Below, one piece after another: positions 16,319 to 25,067 of a stretch of DNA of 41,493 bases; position 1 is the stretch's first letter, and each line of letters starts with the position of its first letter. The notes under the pieces were generated by a model. That model searched no databases, had not been told where the DNA came from, and was given only the letters and a program-made list of their open reading frames with translations. Both the position numbers and the translations under genes were made by a program. Source of the stretch: Desulfuromonadaceae bacterium (GTDB lineage Bacteria; Desulfobacterota; Desulfuromonadia; Desulfuromonadales; Desulfuromonadaceae); contig JAMOOS010000192.1 of the NCBI GenBank assembly GCA_027065245.1, positions 1 through 41,493 of the forward strand. Direction: 5' to 3'.

Positions 16319-17413
16319 ATGGGTTTCAAGTGTGGCATTGTCGGTCTGCCCAACGTGGGCAAGTCGACCATATTTAATGCGATAACTTCCGCAGGTGCAG
16401 AGTCGGCCAATTACCCTTTTTGTACCATCGAACCGAATGTCGGCATCGTATCGGTACCGGATGAGCGCCTTGATGTGCTGGCAGAGATCGCCTCCTCGGA
16501 AAAAGTGATGCCGACGGTGATGGAGTTTGTCGATATTGCCGGTTTGGTGCAGGGAGCCAGCAAGGGTGAAGGGCTCGGCAACCAGTTTCTTGGTCATATC
16601 CGCCAGGTGGACGCCATTGCCAATGTGGTGCGCTGCTTTGACGATGAAAACGTGGTGCATGTCGATGGCAGTGTCGACCCGCTGCGTGATATCGACGTAA
16701 TCCAGACCGAACTGAATCTGGCTGATCTGGAGGTGGTGGAGCGGCGTATGACGCGCATCGCCAAGCAGGCCAAAAGCGGTGATAAAGCGGTGCAGGCGGA
16801 GCTAGAGGTGCTGGAAAAAATTGCTGCGGTTCTCAACCAGGGGCTGCCAGCGCGCCGGGTAGAACTGAGCGACGACGAGCGCTACCTTGTGCGCGAGACA
16901 CAGCTTATCACTATCAAGCCGGTACTGTATGTGGCTAATGTGGCTGAAGATGATCTGGCCGGAGAACACGATTACGTGACTGTAGTGCGTGAGTATGCCG
17001 CTGAACACGGGGCGGAGGTGGTGACTATCTGCGGCAAGATAGAAGCGGAACTGGCACAGCTGGACGCTGAAGACAAGCAGGAGTTTCTCGCTGAACTCGG
17101 TCTGGAACAGGCCGGTCTGGACAGGATGATCCACGCTGGCTACAGCTTGTTGGATCTGATCACCTTTTTTACCGCCGGGCCTAAGGAGTCACGCGCCTGG
17201 ACCGTGCCTAACGGCGCTCTGGCACCGCAGGCGGCTGGAGTGATCCACAGCGATTTTGAAAAAGGCTTTATCCGCGCCGAGGTGATTAGTTACGCCGACT
17301 ATGTGGCGGCACGCGGTGAGGCTGGAGCGCGTGAGCAGGGTACTCTGCGCGTCGAGGGCAAGGATTATCAGGTTCAGGATGGTGATGTGATGCATTTCCG
17401 TTTTAATGTTTAG
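16319..17413 (+). CDS. ychF: Redox-regulated ATPase YchF (Obg-family)
   Basis: Universally conserved ribosome-associated P-loop protein that prefers ATP over GTP. The 364-residue protein starts MGFKCGIVGLPNVGKSTIFNAIT with the Walker A loop. It shows FVDIAGLVQGASKGEGLGNQFL (G3) and a C-terminal TGS domain in about residues 280-364, including FTAGPKESRAWTV and DYQVQDGDVMHFRFNV. ATG 16319 has GGAGAAAG eight bases upstream. The longer frame from 16256 reads through the preceding hairpin and is rejected. Confidence 0.95.
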   Translation: MGFKCGIVGLPNVGKSTIFNAITSAGAESANYPFCTIEPNVGIVSVPDERLDVLAEIASSEKVMPTVMEFVDIAGLVQGASKGEGLGNQFLGHIRQVDAIANVVRCFDDENVVHVDGSVDPLRDIDVIQTELNLADLEVVERRMTRIAKQAKSGDKAVQAELEVLEKIAAVLNQGLPARRVELSDDERYLVRETQLITIKPVLYVANVAEDDLAGEHDYVTVVREYAAEHGAEVVTICGKIEAELAQLDAEDKQEFLAELGLEQAGLDRMIHAGYSLLDLITFFTAGPKESRAWTVPNGALAPQAAGVIHSDFEKGFIRAEVISYADYVAARGEAGAREQGTLRVEGKDYQVQDGDVMHFRFNV

Positions 17414-17440
17414 CCTGAATCCGGGGTCATCTTCAGGTTT
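17414..17440 (+). terminator. Weak hairpin after ychF
   Basis: CCTGAA (17414-17419) pairs with TTCAGG (17432-17437), followed by only three T. A marginal terminator. The remaining rpsF leader (to 17563) contains another small stem, GGTGTCA/TGGCACT; I could not assign a promoter there with confidence. Confidence 0.3.
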
Positions 17441-17563
17441 AACATAGACAATGTTGCGCTAATATGCTAATTAGCTCAATTCTGCAAGTCGGGTGTCAAC
17501 GGGTGGCACTCGCTCCTTGTTCCGGGGAAGACCGGGGCTTATTATCCATGAGGAGGTTTACGC

Positions 17564-17983
17564 ATGCGTACCTATGAAACAATTTTTATTGTTAATCCTC
17601 AGATTGTTGGCGATGAATACACCGCTGTGATCGAAAAGTTCAAAGGTGTATTGAGCAACCAGCAAGCTGAAATTCTCAAGTTGGACGAGTGGGGCACCAA
17701 ACGCCTGGCTTATCCGGTGAAGAAGCACGAGCAGGGCACCTATGTGCTGGTAAATTATTCCGCTGGTAACACGGTGGTAAAGGAGTTTGAACGGCGGATG
17801 CGTCTTGACGATGCCATCATCAAGTTCCAGACAGTTCTGCTCGATGGTCCGGTTGAAGTGGCTGAAGAAGTTGCCGCCGAGTCCGACGTTCCTGCTGAGG
17901 AACCGGCTGCTGACGGTGAAGAGGTGGATGCCGACAAGCCTGCTGAAGATAATTCAGACAGTGCTGAAGATGACGCTGAATAA
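17564..17983 (+). CDS. rpsF: 30S ribosomal protein bS6
   Basis: Binds the central domain of 16S rRNA together with bS18. The first ~95 residues are a normal bS6 (RTYETIFIVNPQIVGDE, KRLAYPVKKHEQGTYVLVNY, FERRMRLDDAIIKFQTVLL). A long acidic extension from about residue 98 to 139 follows, rich in Glu, Asp, Ala and Pro; extended acidic tails are known in bS6 of several lineages. The ATG is preceded by TGAGGAGGT, a near-perfect ribosome site. First gene of the rpsF-rpsR-DUF2232-rplI-dnaB cluster. Confidence 0.97.
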   Translation: MRTYETIFIVNPQIVGDEYTAVIEKFKGVLSNQQAEILKLDEWGTKRLAYPVKKHEQGTYVLVNYSAGNTVVKEFERRMRLDDAIIKFQTVLLDGPVEVAEEVAAESDVPAEEPAADGEEVDADKPAEDNSDSAEDDAE

Positions 17984-18014
17984 CCAAACCACAATCTGGA
18001 AGGATTAAAACAAT

Positions 18015-18272
18015 ATGGCTTTCGTAAAAAAGGGTAACGCTCGCCGTCGTTTCAGTCGGCGTAAGGGATGTCGTTTTTGTGCCGATAACACCTTGAAAAT
18101 TGATTATAAAGAGGTGCGCACACTGCGTTATTTTATTTCTGAGCGTGGCAAGATTGTGCCGCGGCGTATTTCGGGTAACTGTGCCATCCATCAGCGTAAG
18201 GTGACCGAGGCGATCAAGCGGGCGCGCAATATTGCGCTGCTGTCGTTTACCTCCAACAAGATGGTTGACTGA
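18015..18272 (+). CDS. rpsR: 30S ribosomal protein bS18
   Basis: Partner of bS6 on the small-subunit platform. The 85-residue basic protein has the family core: RRKGCRFCADNTLKIDYKEV, LRYFISERGKIVPRRISG and HQRKVTEAIKRARNIALL. CxxC-type cysteines at about residues 18 and 21 suggest the zinc-binding-like form, though only two are present. AAGGATTAAA precedes ATG 18015. Lies 31 bp after rpsF. Confidence 0.97.
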   Translation: MAFVKKGNARRRFSRRKGCRFCADNTLKIDYKEVRTLRYFISERGKIVPRRISGNCAIHQRKVTEAIKRARNIALLSFTSNKMVD

Positions 18273-18308
18273 TTGGCAGCACCTGTTGCCATGGGAAGTG
18301 GAGCCGAG

Positions 18309-19238
18309 GTGAAAACCAGGATTGTGCTGGTATCGGTGGCAGTGCTGGTGACCATGGGGCTGCTGCTGGTTGCACAGTACTTGGGACCGGCGGGCTCGTT
18401 TGTTAACTTGTTGCTGGCGGTACCGGTGGCGTATGTGGCCATGCGTGCTGGCATGTTGGCAGCATTGCTTGGCTTGGGTATTTGCGCTGTCCTGCAGTAT
18501 TTTGATGGTCAGCCGTGGTCGGCGTTGATCTATGTGTTGCAGTATACAATTCCGTCGCTAGTGTTGCCGCTGCTGCTGAAGCGAGGTTACTCATTGCTGC
18601 GCAGCTGGTTTATCTGTCTGCTGCTGGCTAGCAGCGGTGCGATGGCAAGTGCGCTTCTGTTTGCTACCCGTTCCGGTAGTTCGCTGTCACAACTTGTGGC
18701 CAGTTATGTTACTGCTGAGGTAGCCAAAGCTCGCCAGGTGTACGAACAGGCCGATGTCAGCAAGGAACAGCTGCAACAGTTGTACGAAGTGCTGGATAAA
18801 ACGGCGCTGTTTCTGCAACAGGCCTATGTTGGTCTGGCGGTGTTGTCTTTTGCCGCGATAATTGCCGTTACCATAGTCTTTTTGCGTTTGCTGGCATCAG
18901 AGCGGTACTATGTGCCGGCCATCTATTTTCACGAGCTGCGCGTACCCGATATGGTGATATGGCTGTTGATTGCAGCCGGGTTTGGCATGCTGGTCGACAG
19001 TCCGGCGCCGGTGCAGACGGTGTCGTTGAATGTGCTTACAGTGCTGCTGCCGCTGTATTTTTTGCAGGGAGTGGCGATTTTAACATTCTTTTTTCGTAAA
19101 AAGGGGTTCCCGGTTGTTACCCGGGTGCTCGGTTATATCCTTATACTGATTATCAATCCGCTGCCTCTACTGGTTACCGCAGTGGGGGTGTTCGATTTGT
19201 GGTTTGATTTCCGCAAACCGCGGGTGAAAACAACGTAG
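18309..19238 (+). CDS. DUF2232 family integral membrane protein
   Basis: Function unknown; the YybS/DUF2232 family is often found, as here, between rpsR and rplI. The protein is almost entirely hydrophobic with about eight predicted membrane segments: for example residues near 5-20, a GMLAALLGLGICAVLQYF stretch, a cluster around 85-115, and three near the C-terminus. One longer polar helix (KARQVYEQADVSKEQLQQLY) links the two halves. Start uncertain: GTG 18309 has GGAG five bases upstream and gives MKTRIVLVSV. ATG 18291 and TTG 18273, directly after the rpsR stop, are in-frame alternatives without a clear ribosome site. Confidence 0.8.
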   Translation: MKTRIVLVSVAVLVTMGLLLVAQYLGPAGSFVNLLLAVPVAYVAMRAGMLAALLGLGICAVLQYFDGQPWSALIYVLQYTIPSLVLPLLLKRGYSLLRSWFICLLLASSGAMASALLFATRSGSSLSQLVASYVTAEVAKARQVYEQADVSKEQLQQLYEVLDKTALFLQQAYVGLAVLSFAAIIAVTIVFLRLLASERYYVPAIYFHELRVPDMVIWLLIAAGFGMLVDSPAPVQTVSLNVLTVLLPLYFLQGVAILTFFFRKKGFPVVTRVLGYILILIINPLPLLVTAVGVFDLWFDFRKPRVKTT

Positions 19239-19258
19239 ATCCTTTGTGGAGGAGAACG

Positions 19259-19705
19259 ATGGAAATTATTTTGACAGAGAGTGTGGATGGTCTCGGTGAA
19301 ATCGGCGAGATCGTGAATGTAAAGCCGGGCTATGCACGCAATTATCTGCTGCCTAAGAAGCTGGCCGTACGGGCTGATAAAAGTAATGTGAAGCAGCTTG
19401 AACATCAGAAGCGCCAACTGGAGCGCAAGGCACTCAAAGTGGCCAAAACTGCCGAGGCGCTTAAAACCAGACTTGAGGCGCTGAAGTGTCAGTTTGAGCT
19501 GCGTGCCGGTGAGGAAGGCAAACTGTTCGGTTCGGTTACCAGTGCCGATATTTTTGCCAAAATAAGTGAAGCGGAAATCGAGATTGATCGTAAAAAGATT
19601 CAGCTTGATGAGCCGATCAAAACCTTGGGCGAGCACAAGGTCAGCATTAAGCTGCCAGCGTCCGTGGTTGCTGAGCTTAGTGTCGAAGTTGTCGCCGCTG
19701 AATAG
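19259..19705 (+). CDS. rplI: 50S ribosomal protein bL9
   Basis: Binds domain V of 23S rRNA near the L1 stalk. The 148-residue protein has the diagnostic N-terminus MEIILTESVDGLGEIGEIVNVKPGYARNYLLPKKLA. It continues with a long central helix rich in Lys/Gln/Glu (about 45-75) and a C-terminal domain (LFGSVTSADIFAKI). ATG 19259 follows GGAGGAGAA ideally. The frame extends upstream to 19244 but that start lacks a site. Confidence 0.97.
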   Translation: MEIILTESVDGLGEIGEIVNVKPGYARNYLLPKKLAVRADKSNVKQLEHQKRQLERKALKVAKTAEALKTRLEALKCQFELRAGEEGKLFGSVTSADIFAKISEAEIEIDRKKIQLDEPIKTLGEHKVSIKLPASVVAELSVEVVAAE

Positions 19706-19715
19706 ATTAGCGTTG

Positions 19716-19761
19716 TGCGGTTCCGTGCTGACTGCCGTCACGGCGGTGGTGCGGAACCGCA
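19716..19761. other. Stem-loop between rplI and dnaB
   Basis: TGCGGTTCCG (19716-19725) pairs with CGGAACCGCA (19752-19761). An inner stem CTGCCG/CGGCGG (19732-19737 with 19741-19746, including one T-G pair) closes a TCA loop, so the whole 46 nt can fold. There is no T tract, and it ends 13 bp before the dnaB ATG, which has no evident Shine-Dalgarno. It may control dnaB translation or mark mRNA processing. Confidence 0.55.
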
Positions 19762-19774
19762 TGCTCAACTACTC

Positions 19775-21151
19775 ATGACCGAACAATCATCCCACCGTCT
19801 GCCACCGCAGAATATTGAGGCTGAGATGTCGGTTCTCGGCGGTATTCTGCTGGAGAACGATGCCCTCAACAAGGCGCTGGAAATTCTTGCGCCCGCCGAT
19901 TTCTATCGCGAAAGCCACCGGCAGATATTCACTGCCCTTATCGCCCTGTCTCAGCGCAATGAACCAGCCGATCTGGTTACCCTTACCGCCCAACTCAAAC
20001 AGCAGGATCAGCTTGATGCCGTTGGTGGCAGCAATTATCTGGCTACCCTGGTGGATTATGTGCCTACGGCGGCTAACATTGTCTACTACGCCCGTCTGGT
20101 AAAGGAAAAAGCGGTGGCGCGCCATATGATAAGTGTGGCAACTGAGATTGCCGCGCGTGGTTACGCTGGGCACGAGATGGAACAGACCCTGGATTGGGCC
20201 GAGAAGTCGATCTTCGAAATCAGCAACATGAAGATTCGCCCGTCCTATTTTTCTACCAGGGATATTTTGCAGGATACCTTTCGCGCCATTGAGCAGCTGT
20301 ATGAGCGCAAGGAATTGATTACCGGTGTCGCCAGCGGATATGATGACCTGGACAAGATGACCGCCGGTTTCCAACGTGGCGATCTGATTATCATTGCTGG
20401 GCGGCCATCTATGGGTAAAACCGCCTTCAGTCTCAACATTGTTGAACATGCGGCCATGCACGCTGACAAACCGGTGTCGGCACTGATATTTTCCCTGGAG
20501 ATGAGCAAGGAGCAATTGGTACAGCGGATGCTGTGTTCGGTGTCGCGGGTGGACGCCAGTCGCTTGCGTACCGGGCATCTGGGTGATTCCGACTGGCCCA
20601 AACTGACCAATGGTGCCGGATTGCTTTCGGACGCCAATATTTTTATCGATGATACACCGGCGATATCGGTGCTGGAACTGCGTGCCAAGGCGCGGCGGTT
20701 GAAGGCGGAACACGATCTTGGTTTGATTGTGGTCGATTACCTGCAACTGATGCAGGGCAATAATCCTGAGAGCCGCCAGCAGGAGATTTCCGAGATATCC
20801 CGTTCGCTCAAGGCGCTGGCCAAAGAGCTGAACGTGCCGGTGGTGGCGTTGTCGCAGCTCAATCGTTCACTGGAAAGCCGCACCGACAAGCGCCCCATGA
20901 TGGCCGATTTGCGTGAATCGGGCGCCATTGAGCAGGATGCCGATGTGATAATCTTCGTTTACCGTGAGGCGGTGTACTGCGAAGCCTGCCGTCGGCGTGA
21001 TAACAGTTGCGACCGCGGCCATGAGAACGATGCCGAAATCATCATCGGCAAACAGCGTAACGGCCCTATCGGAACCGTTCATCTAACCTTTCTGGGCAAA
21101 TTCACCCGTTTCGAAAATCAGGCCCAGCGCAGCGACGACTATACGCCGTAG
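19775..21151 (+). CDS. dnaB: Replicative DNA helicase DnaB
   Basis: Hexameric helicase of the replication fork. The 458-residue protein has the N-terminal DnaB domain (PPQNIEAEMSVLGGILLEN), a linker, and the RecA-like core with Walker A GRPSMGKTAFSLN (about 209-221). It also shows MSKEQLVQRML, the Walker B-like LGLIVVDYLQLMQG, and the C-terminal LRESGAIEQDADVIIFVYR. ATG 19775 gives MTEQSSHRLPPQN, usual for DnaB. In-frame TTG 19715 would start inside the preceding stem-loop. Two CxxC-like cysteine clusters, YCEACRRRDNSCDRG, lie near residue 412-425. It converges on ntrC with only 19 bp between the stops and no terminator visible. Confidence 0.96.
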   Translation: MTEQSSHRLPPQNIEAEMSVLGGILLENDALNKALEILAPADFYRESHRQIFTALIALSQRNEPADLVTLTAQLKQQDQLDAVGGSNYLATLVDYVPTAANIVYYARLVKEKAVARHMISVATEIAARGYAGHEMEQTLDWAEKSIFEISNMKIRPSYFSTRDILQDTFRAIEQLYERKELITGVASGYDDLDKMTAGFQRGDLIIIAGRPSMGKTAFSLNIVEHAAMHADKPVSALIFSLEMSKEQLVQRMLCSVSRVDASRLRTGHLGDSDWPKLTNGAGLLSDANIFIDDTPAISVLELRAKARRLKAEHDLGLIVVDYLQLMQGNNPESRQQEISEISRSLKALAKELNVPVVALSQLNRSLESRTDKRPMMADLRESGAIEQDADVIIFVYREAVYCEACRRRDNSCDRGHENDAEIIIGKQRNGPIGTVHLTFLGKFTRFENQAQRSDDYTP

Positions 21152-21170
21152 TCAGGAATGTGTGGCGCGC

Positions 21171-22601
21171 TCAGTTGCTGCCACGGCTGATTTTGATGCC
21201 GAGGACGGCGATCTTTTTTCTCAGGGTGTTGCGGTTGATGCCGAGTATGGCGGCAGCTTTTACCTGGTTGCCGCGGGTTCTTTCCAGGATAATGCGGATC
21301 AGTGGTCGTTCCATCTGATGCAGCACCATCTCGTACAGATCATTTACTTCGATAATATCTTTTTGCGCCAGGGATTTACGCAGCTTGTTTTCTATAAGTG
21401 TTTCGAGGGAATCATCATCCCCGGTCTGGTTGTTGTCTTGCTGTAACTGGGGGAAATCGTCCGGTTGCAGCATCTGCCCCTGGCTGAGCAGGCAGGCGCG
21501 CAGAATGGTGTTTTCCAGCTCGCGGATGTTGCCGGGCCAGTGATGGTGCTGTAACAGGCGCATGGCATCGTTGCTGCAATGGGTTATTCGCGACGAAAAC
21601 TCGCTGTTGGCACGACCGATAAAATATTCCACCAGTGGCGGGATGTCGTCGCGCCGTTCGCGCAGGGGCGGCAGCGCCAGCGGCAGGACGTTGAGGCGGT
21701 AGTACAAATCTTCGCGAAAGGTGTTGTCGGCAACGCATTGCTCCAGATTGCGGTTGGTAGCGGCGATAATGCGTACATCGACGGGGATTGACTGATTGCC
21801 GCCGGTGCGGGTGATCTCTTTTTCCTGCAATACCCGTAAAATCTTGGTCTGCAGATCTAGTGACATATCGCCGATCTCGTCGAGAAAAATGGTGCCATGG
21901 TCGGCTTGTTCAAATTTGCCGGTTTTACGTTCTGTCGCGCCGGTGAAGGCACCCTTTTCAAAGCCGAACAGCTCGCTTTCGAGCAGATCGCGGGGGATGG
22001 CGGCGCAGTTGAAGGCCACAAACGGTTGTTGCGCCCGCTTGCTGTTGTTGTGAATGGCGCGGGCGATAAGCTCCTTGCCGGTGCCGGATTCGCCGGTGAT
22101 CAGGACCGTAATATCCGATGTGGCCACCCGACCCAGCAGCTTGTACACCCGTTGCATGGGCGGGCTGTTGCCGATGATAGCTTTATCGCGGATGGGCTTG
22201 TTGTCGTCTGGAAGCTGCTGTTGTGCTACTTTCTTGTTGCTGAGCTCAATCTTGTCGACAATGTCGTTGAGTGCTTCTATGTCGAAGGGCTTGGTGATGT
22301 AGTCGAAAGCGCCACGTTTCATCGCTTCCACGGCATTTTCCATGGATGATTCAGCGGTCATCATGATAACCGGCAATTCTGGGTGCTCGCTGCGTATTTC
22401 GTCCAGCAGATCCAGTCCGCAGATATCGTCCATCTTTATGTCCACTATGGCCAGATCGTAATGATGGCGTTTCAACATGACGCGGGCGCTGCCGCCGTCG
22501 GCGGCTAGATCGCTTTTGATGCTCCGGCGTTTGAAGGCCCTGGATAGTACCCAGCGGATACTTTCTTCATCGTCTACAATTAGCGCGCGTTTTATTTTCA
22601 T
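21171..22601 (-). CDS. ntrC: NtrC-family sigma-54 response regulator
   Basis: Transcription activator of 476 residues with the three classic parts. The receiver domain (about 1-120) has D10, D11 and phosphorylation site D54 in AIVDIKMDD. The AAA+ sigma-54 interaction domain (about 140-380) has Walker A GESGTGKE, the sigma-54-contacting GAFTGA, and a DE box (GTIFLDEIGDMSL). The Fis-type helix-turn-helix at the C-terminus is NQVKAAAILGINRNTLRKKI. Named NtrC because it follows ntrB and dusB, as in the nifR3-ntrBC operons of alphaproteobacteria. The exact regulon (nitrogen or other) is inferred only from that context. Confidence 0.88.
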   Translation of the reverse strand: MKIKRALIVDDEESIRWVLSRAFKRRSIKSDLAADGGSARVMLKRHHYDLAIVDIKMDDICGLDLLDEIRSEHPELPVIMMTAESSMENAVEAMKRGAFDYITKPFDIEALNDIVDKIELSNKKVAQQQLPDDNKPIRDKAIIGNSPPMQRVYKLLGRVATSDITVLITGESGTGKELIARAIHNNSKRAQQPFVAFNCAAIPRDLLESELFGFEKGAFTGATERKTGKFEQADHGTIFLDEIGDMSLDLQTKILRVLQEKEITRTGGNQSIPVDVRIIAATNRNLEQCVADNTFREDLYYRLNVLPLALPPLRERRDDIPPLVEYFIGRANSEFSSRITHCSNDAMRLLQHHHWPGNIRELENTILRACLLSQGQMLQPDDFPQLQQDNNQTGDDDSLETLIENKLRKSLAQKDIIEVNDLYEMVLHQMERPLIRIILERTRGNQVKAAAILGINRNTLRKKIAVLGIKISRGSN

Positions 22602-22641
22602 GTGGTTTGTCCTTTTTTGCTCCAGCTGGGGCGGATGTGAT

Positions 22642-23754
22642 TCAGCGTTTCAGGGGCAGGTAGATGTAGCAACTGGTACCGGCGCCTGGTGTACTCTCGA
22701 TGTTTAACAAGCCGTCGTGCTGATTGACGATCTTCTGGCAGATGGCCATCCCCAGGCCGCTGCCGCCGGACTTGGTGGTGAAAAACGGGGTAAATATTTT
22801 TTTCATGGTATCGGCATCGATTCCGCTGCCGCTATCATTGACGCTGATTACCACAAACGGCACCGGCTGGCGTCCGGGGATGCTCAAATGGTGTTCGGTG
22901 TTGATGCGGGTGGTGATGGTAACGCTGCCAGCGTCGGTGATGGCCTCGGCGGCATTTTTGATTATGTTGAGCAGCAGGCGGGTGATCAGTACCTCGTCGG
23001 CACTGATGGGGGGGATGCTGGGGTCGAGGTGCAGATGGAACGCGATGCGCCTGAACTGGGGTACCTGCTGCTGCAGCAGGACGATGTCCTGAATTATGCG
23101 GCTGATATTTACCTTGTCGAAGGTTCGTGGGCGCTCTCTGGTCAGATCCATCAATTCGTTGATAATGCCGTTGATGCGGTCGGTTTCCCGCACTATCACC
23201 TGGGTATATTCGGCCAGATCCGGGCGTTCTTCCATCTCTAGTGATAACAGTTGCGCCGCGCCACGGATGCCGCCGAGCGGATTTTTAATCTCATGCGCCA
23301 GACCGGCAGCAAGGGTGCCGAGCATGGCCAGGCGGTCGACCCGCTGGAGATCCTGTTGCAATTGATGCAGGTTGGCGGCGTTGTGCATGGTGAGAATAAT
23401 GCCGCTCTGGTTACCGGCGTCGTTGTACAGCGGCGAAGCACTGGCACTGATCGGCAGCGGGGCGGAGTAAGCGCGGTGCAGAACGATGGTTTCATGGTCG
23501 GAGATGGAACGCGCCTCTTCCATAGCCACCCGGGCGAGGTAGAGAAGCTTATCCTCAGCGGCAAACAGTTGTGACAACGGCTGGTGCAGTGCCATGCGTG
23601 CTGAAAGGCCGGTGAGGTTTTGCGCTGCCGGGTTGATGAAAATAACGCTGTAGGTGTGGTCGGTAGCAATTATGGCTTCCGTAACACTGTTGAGAATGTT
23701 CAGCTCCAGTTGGTTGACCTGGCTGGGAGCCGGGGGGGGTACGGCAGTGCTCAT
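22642..23754 (-). CDS. ntrB: PAS-domain sensor histidine kinase, NtrB-like
   Basis: Likely kinase/phosphatase for the adjacent NtrC. The 370-residue protein has no membrane segment. It has a PAS domain (about 18-120, LNSVTEAIIATDHTYSVIF), the H box LAHEIKNPLGGIRGAAQLL with the phosphorylated histidine, and an ATPase domain with an N box (LLNIIKNAAEAI), G1 VNDSGSGID and G2 GGSGLGMAI. Start ATG 23754 overlaps the dusB stop as ATGA. A longer frame reaching 23916 would run through dusB and is rejected. The soluble PAS-HisKA layout is the one seen in NtrB. Confidence 0.88.
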   Translation of the reverse strand: MSTAVPPPAPSQVNQLELNILNSVTEAIIATDHTYSVIFINPAAQNLTGLSARMALHQPLSQLFAAEDKLLYLARVAMEEARSISDHETIVLHRAYSAPLPISASASPLYNDAGNQSGIILTMHNAANLHQLQQDLQRVDRLAMLGTLAAGLAHEIKNPLGGIRGAAQLLSLEMEERPDLAEYTQVIVRETDRINGIINELMDLTRERPRTFDKVNISRIIQDIVLLQQQVPQFRRIAFHLHLDPSIPPISADEVLITRLLLNIIKNAAEAITDAGSVTITTRINTEHHLSIPGRQPVPFVVISVNDSGSGIDADTMKKIFTPFFTTKSGGSGLGMAICQKIVNQHDGLLNIESTPGAGTSCYIYLPLKR

Positions 23755-24773
23755 GCTGGTTCCTCGTCGGCAGAGGGCGAAGTAGGCTGGGCGGTGGCCG
23801 GGCGGGCAGTCATAAAAAAAGTGCGTGCCAGTTCCGTGAGCTGGTGCGTGGTGGTGCAGCGGTTGACCCGGGCGCGAAATTCGCTGGCTCCACCGAGTCC
23901 GCGAGCGTACCAGCATAGATGTTTTCTCATTTCCAGCACGGTTTTTTTCTCACCGGCAGCGGCGCGATGTAGCTCAAGATGGCGCAGGGCTGTTTTTAGC
24001 CGTTGCTGCGGCGTTACCGCTGGTGGCGAGTGTCCCTGTTGGCGCAGCAGGATATCGCGGATAAGCCACGGGTTGCCGTAGCCACCGCGGCCAATCATGA
24101 CGGCGTCGCAGCCGGTTTGTTGCAGCATGGCAATGGCGTCGGCCGCGCAGAAGATGTCGCCGCTGCCGATAACCGGAATGCTGATGCGTTGCTTCAAGGC
24201 GGCAATGTGTTGCCAGTTGGCGTGACCGGCAAAGCCCTGGCTGCGCGGTCGGGGGTGTAAAATGACTGCGTCGACCCCTTCATCGGCTGCCATGGCACCG
24301 ATGGCGAGGAAGTTTTCGCTGTCATGATCCCAGCCGGAGCGGATTTTGACGGTAAATGGCCGGTCGGTGGCACGGCGGATAGCCCGGATGGCGTTTCTGG
24401 CTGTGGTTATATCCTGCAGCAAGGCGCTGCCGGCACCGCTGCGTACCACCTTTTTTACCGGGCAGCCCATATTGAGATCGATCATCTCGCCATAATCAGA
24501 GGCGATGCGCGCCGCTGTTGCCAGCACCTCTGCCTCAGCACCGAACAGCTGCACTGCAAATGGTTTTTCCACTGTGGAGCGTTCGAGCAGTTGCCGGGTG
24601 CGGGCGCCAGCGCGGATGAGACCATTGGCGCTGACCATTTCTGAGTAAACCAGCGCTGCGCCGGCGGCAATATTGATCTGGCGGTAGGCCGAATTGCTGA
24701 TTCCCGCCATGGGGGCGAGAATAACATTGTTTTTCAGGAGTAATTTGCCGATGTAAAGATTGTCTCTGCTCAT
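23751..24773 (-). CDS. dusB: tRNA-dihydrouridine synthase DusB (NifR3)
   Basis: FMN enzyme reducing uridine to dihydrouridine in tRNA. The 340-residue TIM-barrel protein has LAPMAGISNSAYRQI and the DLNMGCPVKKVVRSGAGSAL signature with the catalytic cysteine in MGCP. It then shows FTVKIRSGWD, ILHPRPRSQGFAGHANW, VIGSGDI and VMIGRGGYGNPW. The dusB-ntrB-ntrC order repeats the nifR3-ntrB-ntrC operon first known from Rhodobacter. A TATAAT hexamer is present on the minus strand at 24861-24866, but I found no good -35, so the promoter is tentative. Confidence 0.94.
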   Translation of the reverse strand: MSRDNLYIGKLLLKNNVILAPMAGISNSAYRQINIAAGAALVYSEMVSANGLIRAGARTRQLLERSTVEKPFAVQLFGAEAEVLATAARIASDYGEMIDLNMGCPVKKVVRSGAGSALLQDITTARNAIRAIRRATDRPFTVKIRSGWDHDSENFLAIGAMAADEGVDAVILHPRPRSQGFAGHANWQHIAALKQRISIPVIGSGDIFCAADAIAMLQQTGCDAVMIGRGGYGNPWLIRDILLRQQGHSPPAVTPQQRLKTALRHLELHRAAAGEKKTVLEMRKHLCWYARGLGGASEFRARVNRCTTTHQLTELARTFFMTARPATAQPTSPSADEEPA

Positions 24774-24883
24774 AATTTGGGCACTCTAGCATGTGGCGGC
24801 GGAAGTTGTGAACGCAAAATTGCCGCTATCGGCAAGGTTTCCCGTCCTGTTACCGCAATAATTATACTGTATACAAAAATAGC

Positions 24884-24912
24884 TTGACGCTACTGGTTGA
24901 GTTTGCTAAAAC
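24884..24912 (+). promoter_or_regulatory. Sigma-70 promoter for gltA
   Basis: TTGACG at 24884-24889 and TAAAAC at 24907-24912 with a 17-bp spacer. Start of transcription would be near 24919, leaving a leader of about 150 nt before gltA. The intergenic stretch 24774-25067 (294 bp) is shared with divergent dusB; apart from these sites and the gltA ribosome site I see nothing else in it. Confidence 0.65.
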
Positions 24913-25067
24913 TTCGTGTGGAAAAAGTGTTGGAATAAACACTGTTTCATCGCAGGTTCCGCTTTGCTTGGGGCTCGTCTAGGGGGATAAGCCGCAAGTG
25001 AGGTATTTATGTAGTTGGCTGGCAGCGTGAGTTGCCCGGTTTTCATTCCATTTAGAAGGAGAGAAAA

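Noticed and set aside
17480..17563. Sigma-54 promoter before rpsF (TGGCAC followed by TTGT)
   Set aside because: The spacing between the two elements is two bases too long and the second element lacks the GC.
22642..23916. Longer version of the NtrB-like kinase starting at 23916 on the minus strand
   Set aside because: The extra 54 residues lie wholly inside dusB, have no domain character, and ATG 23754 overlaps the dusB stop in the usual way.
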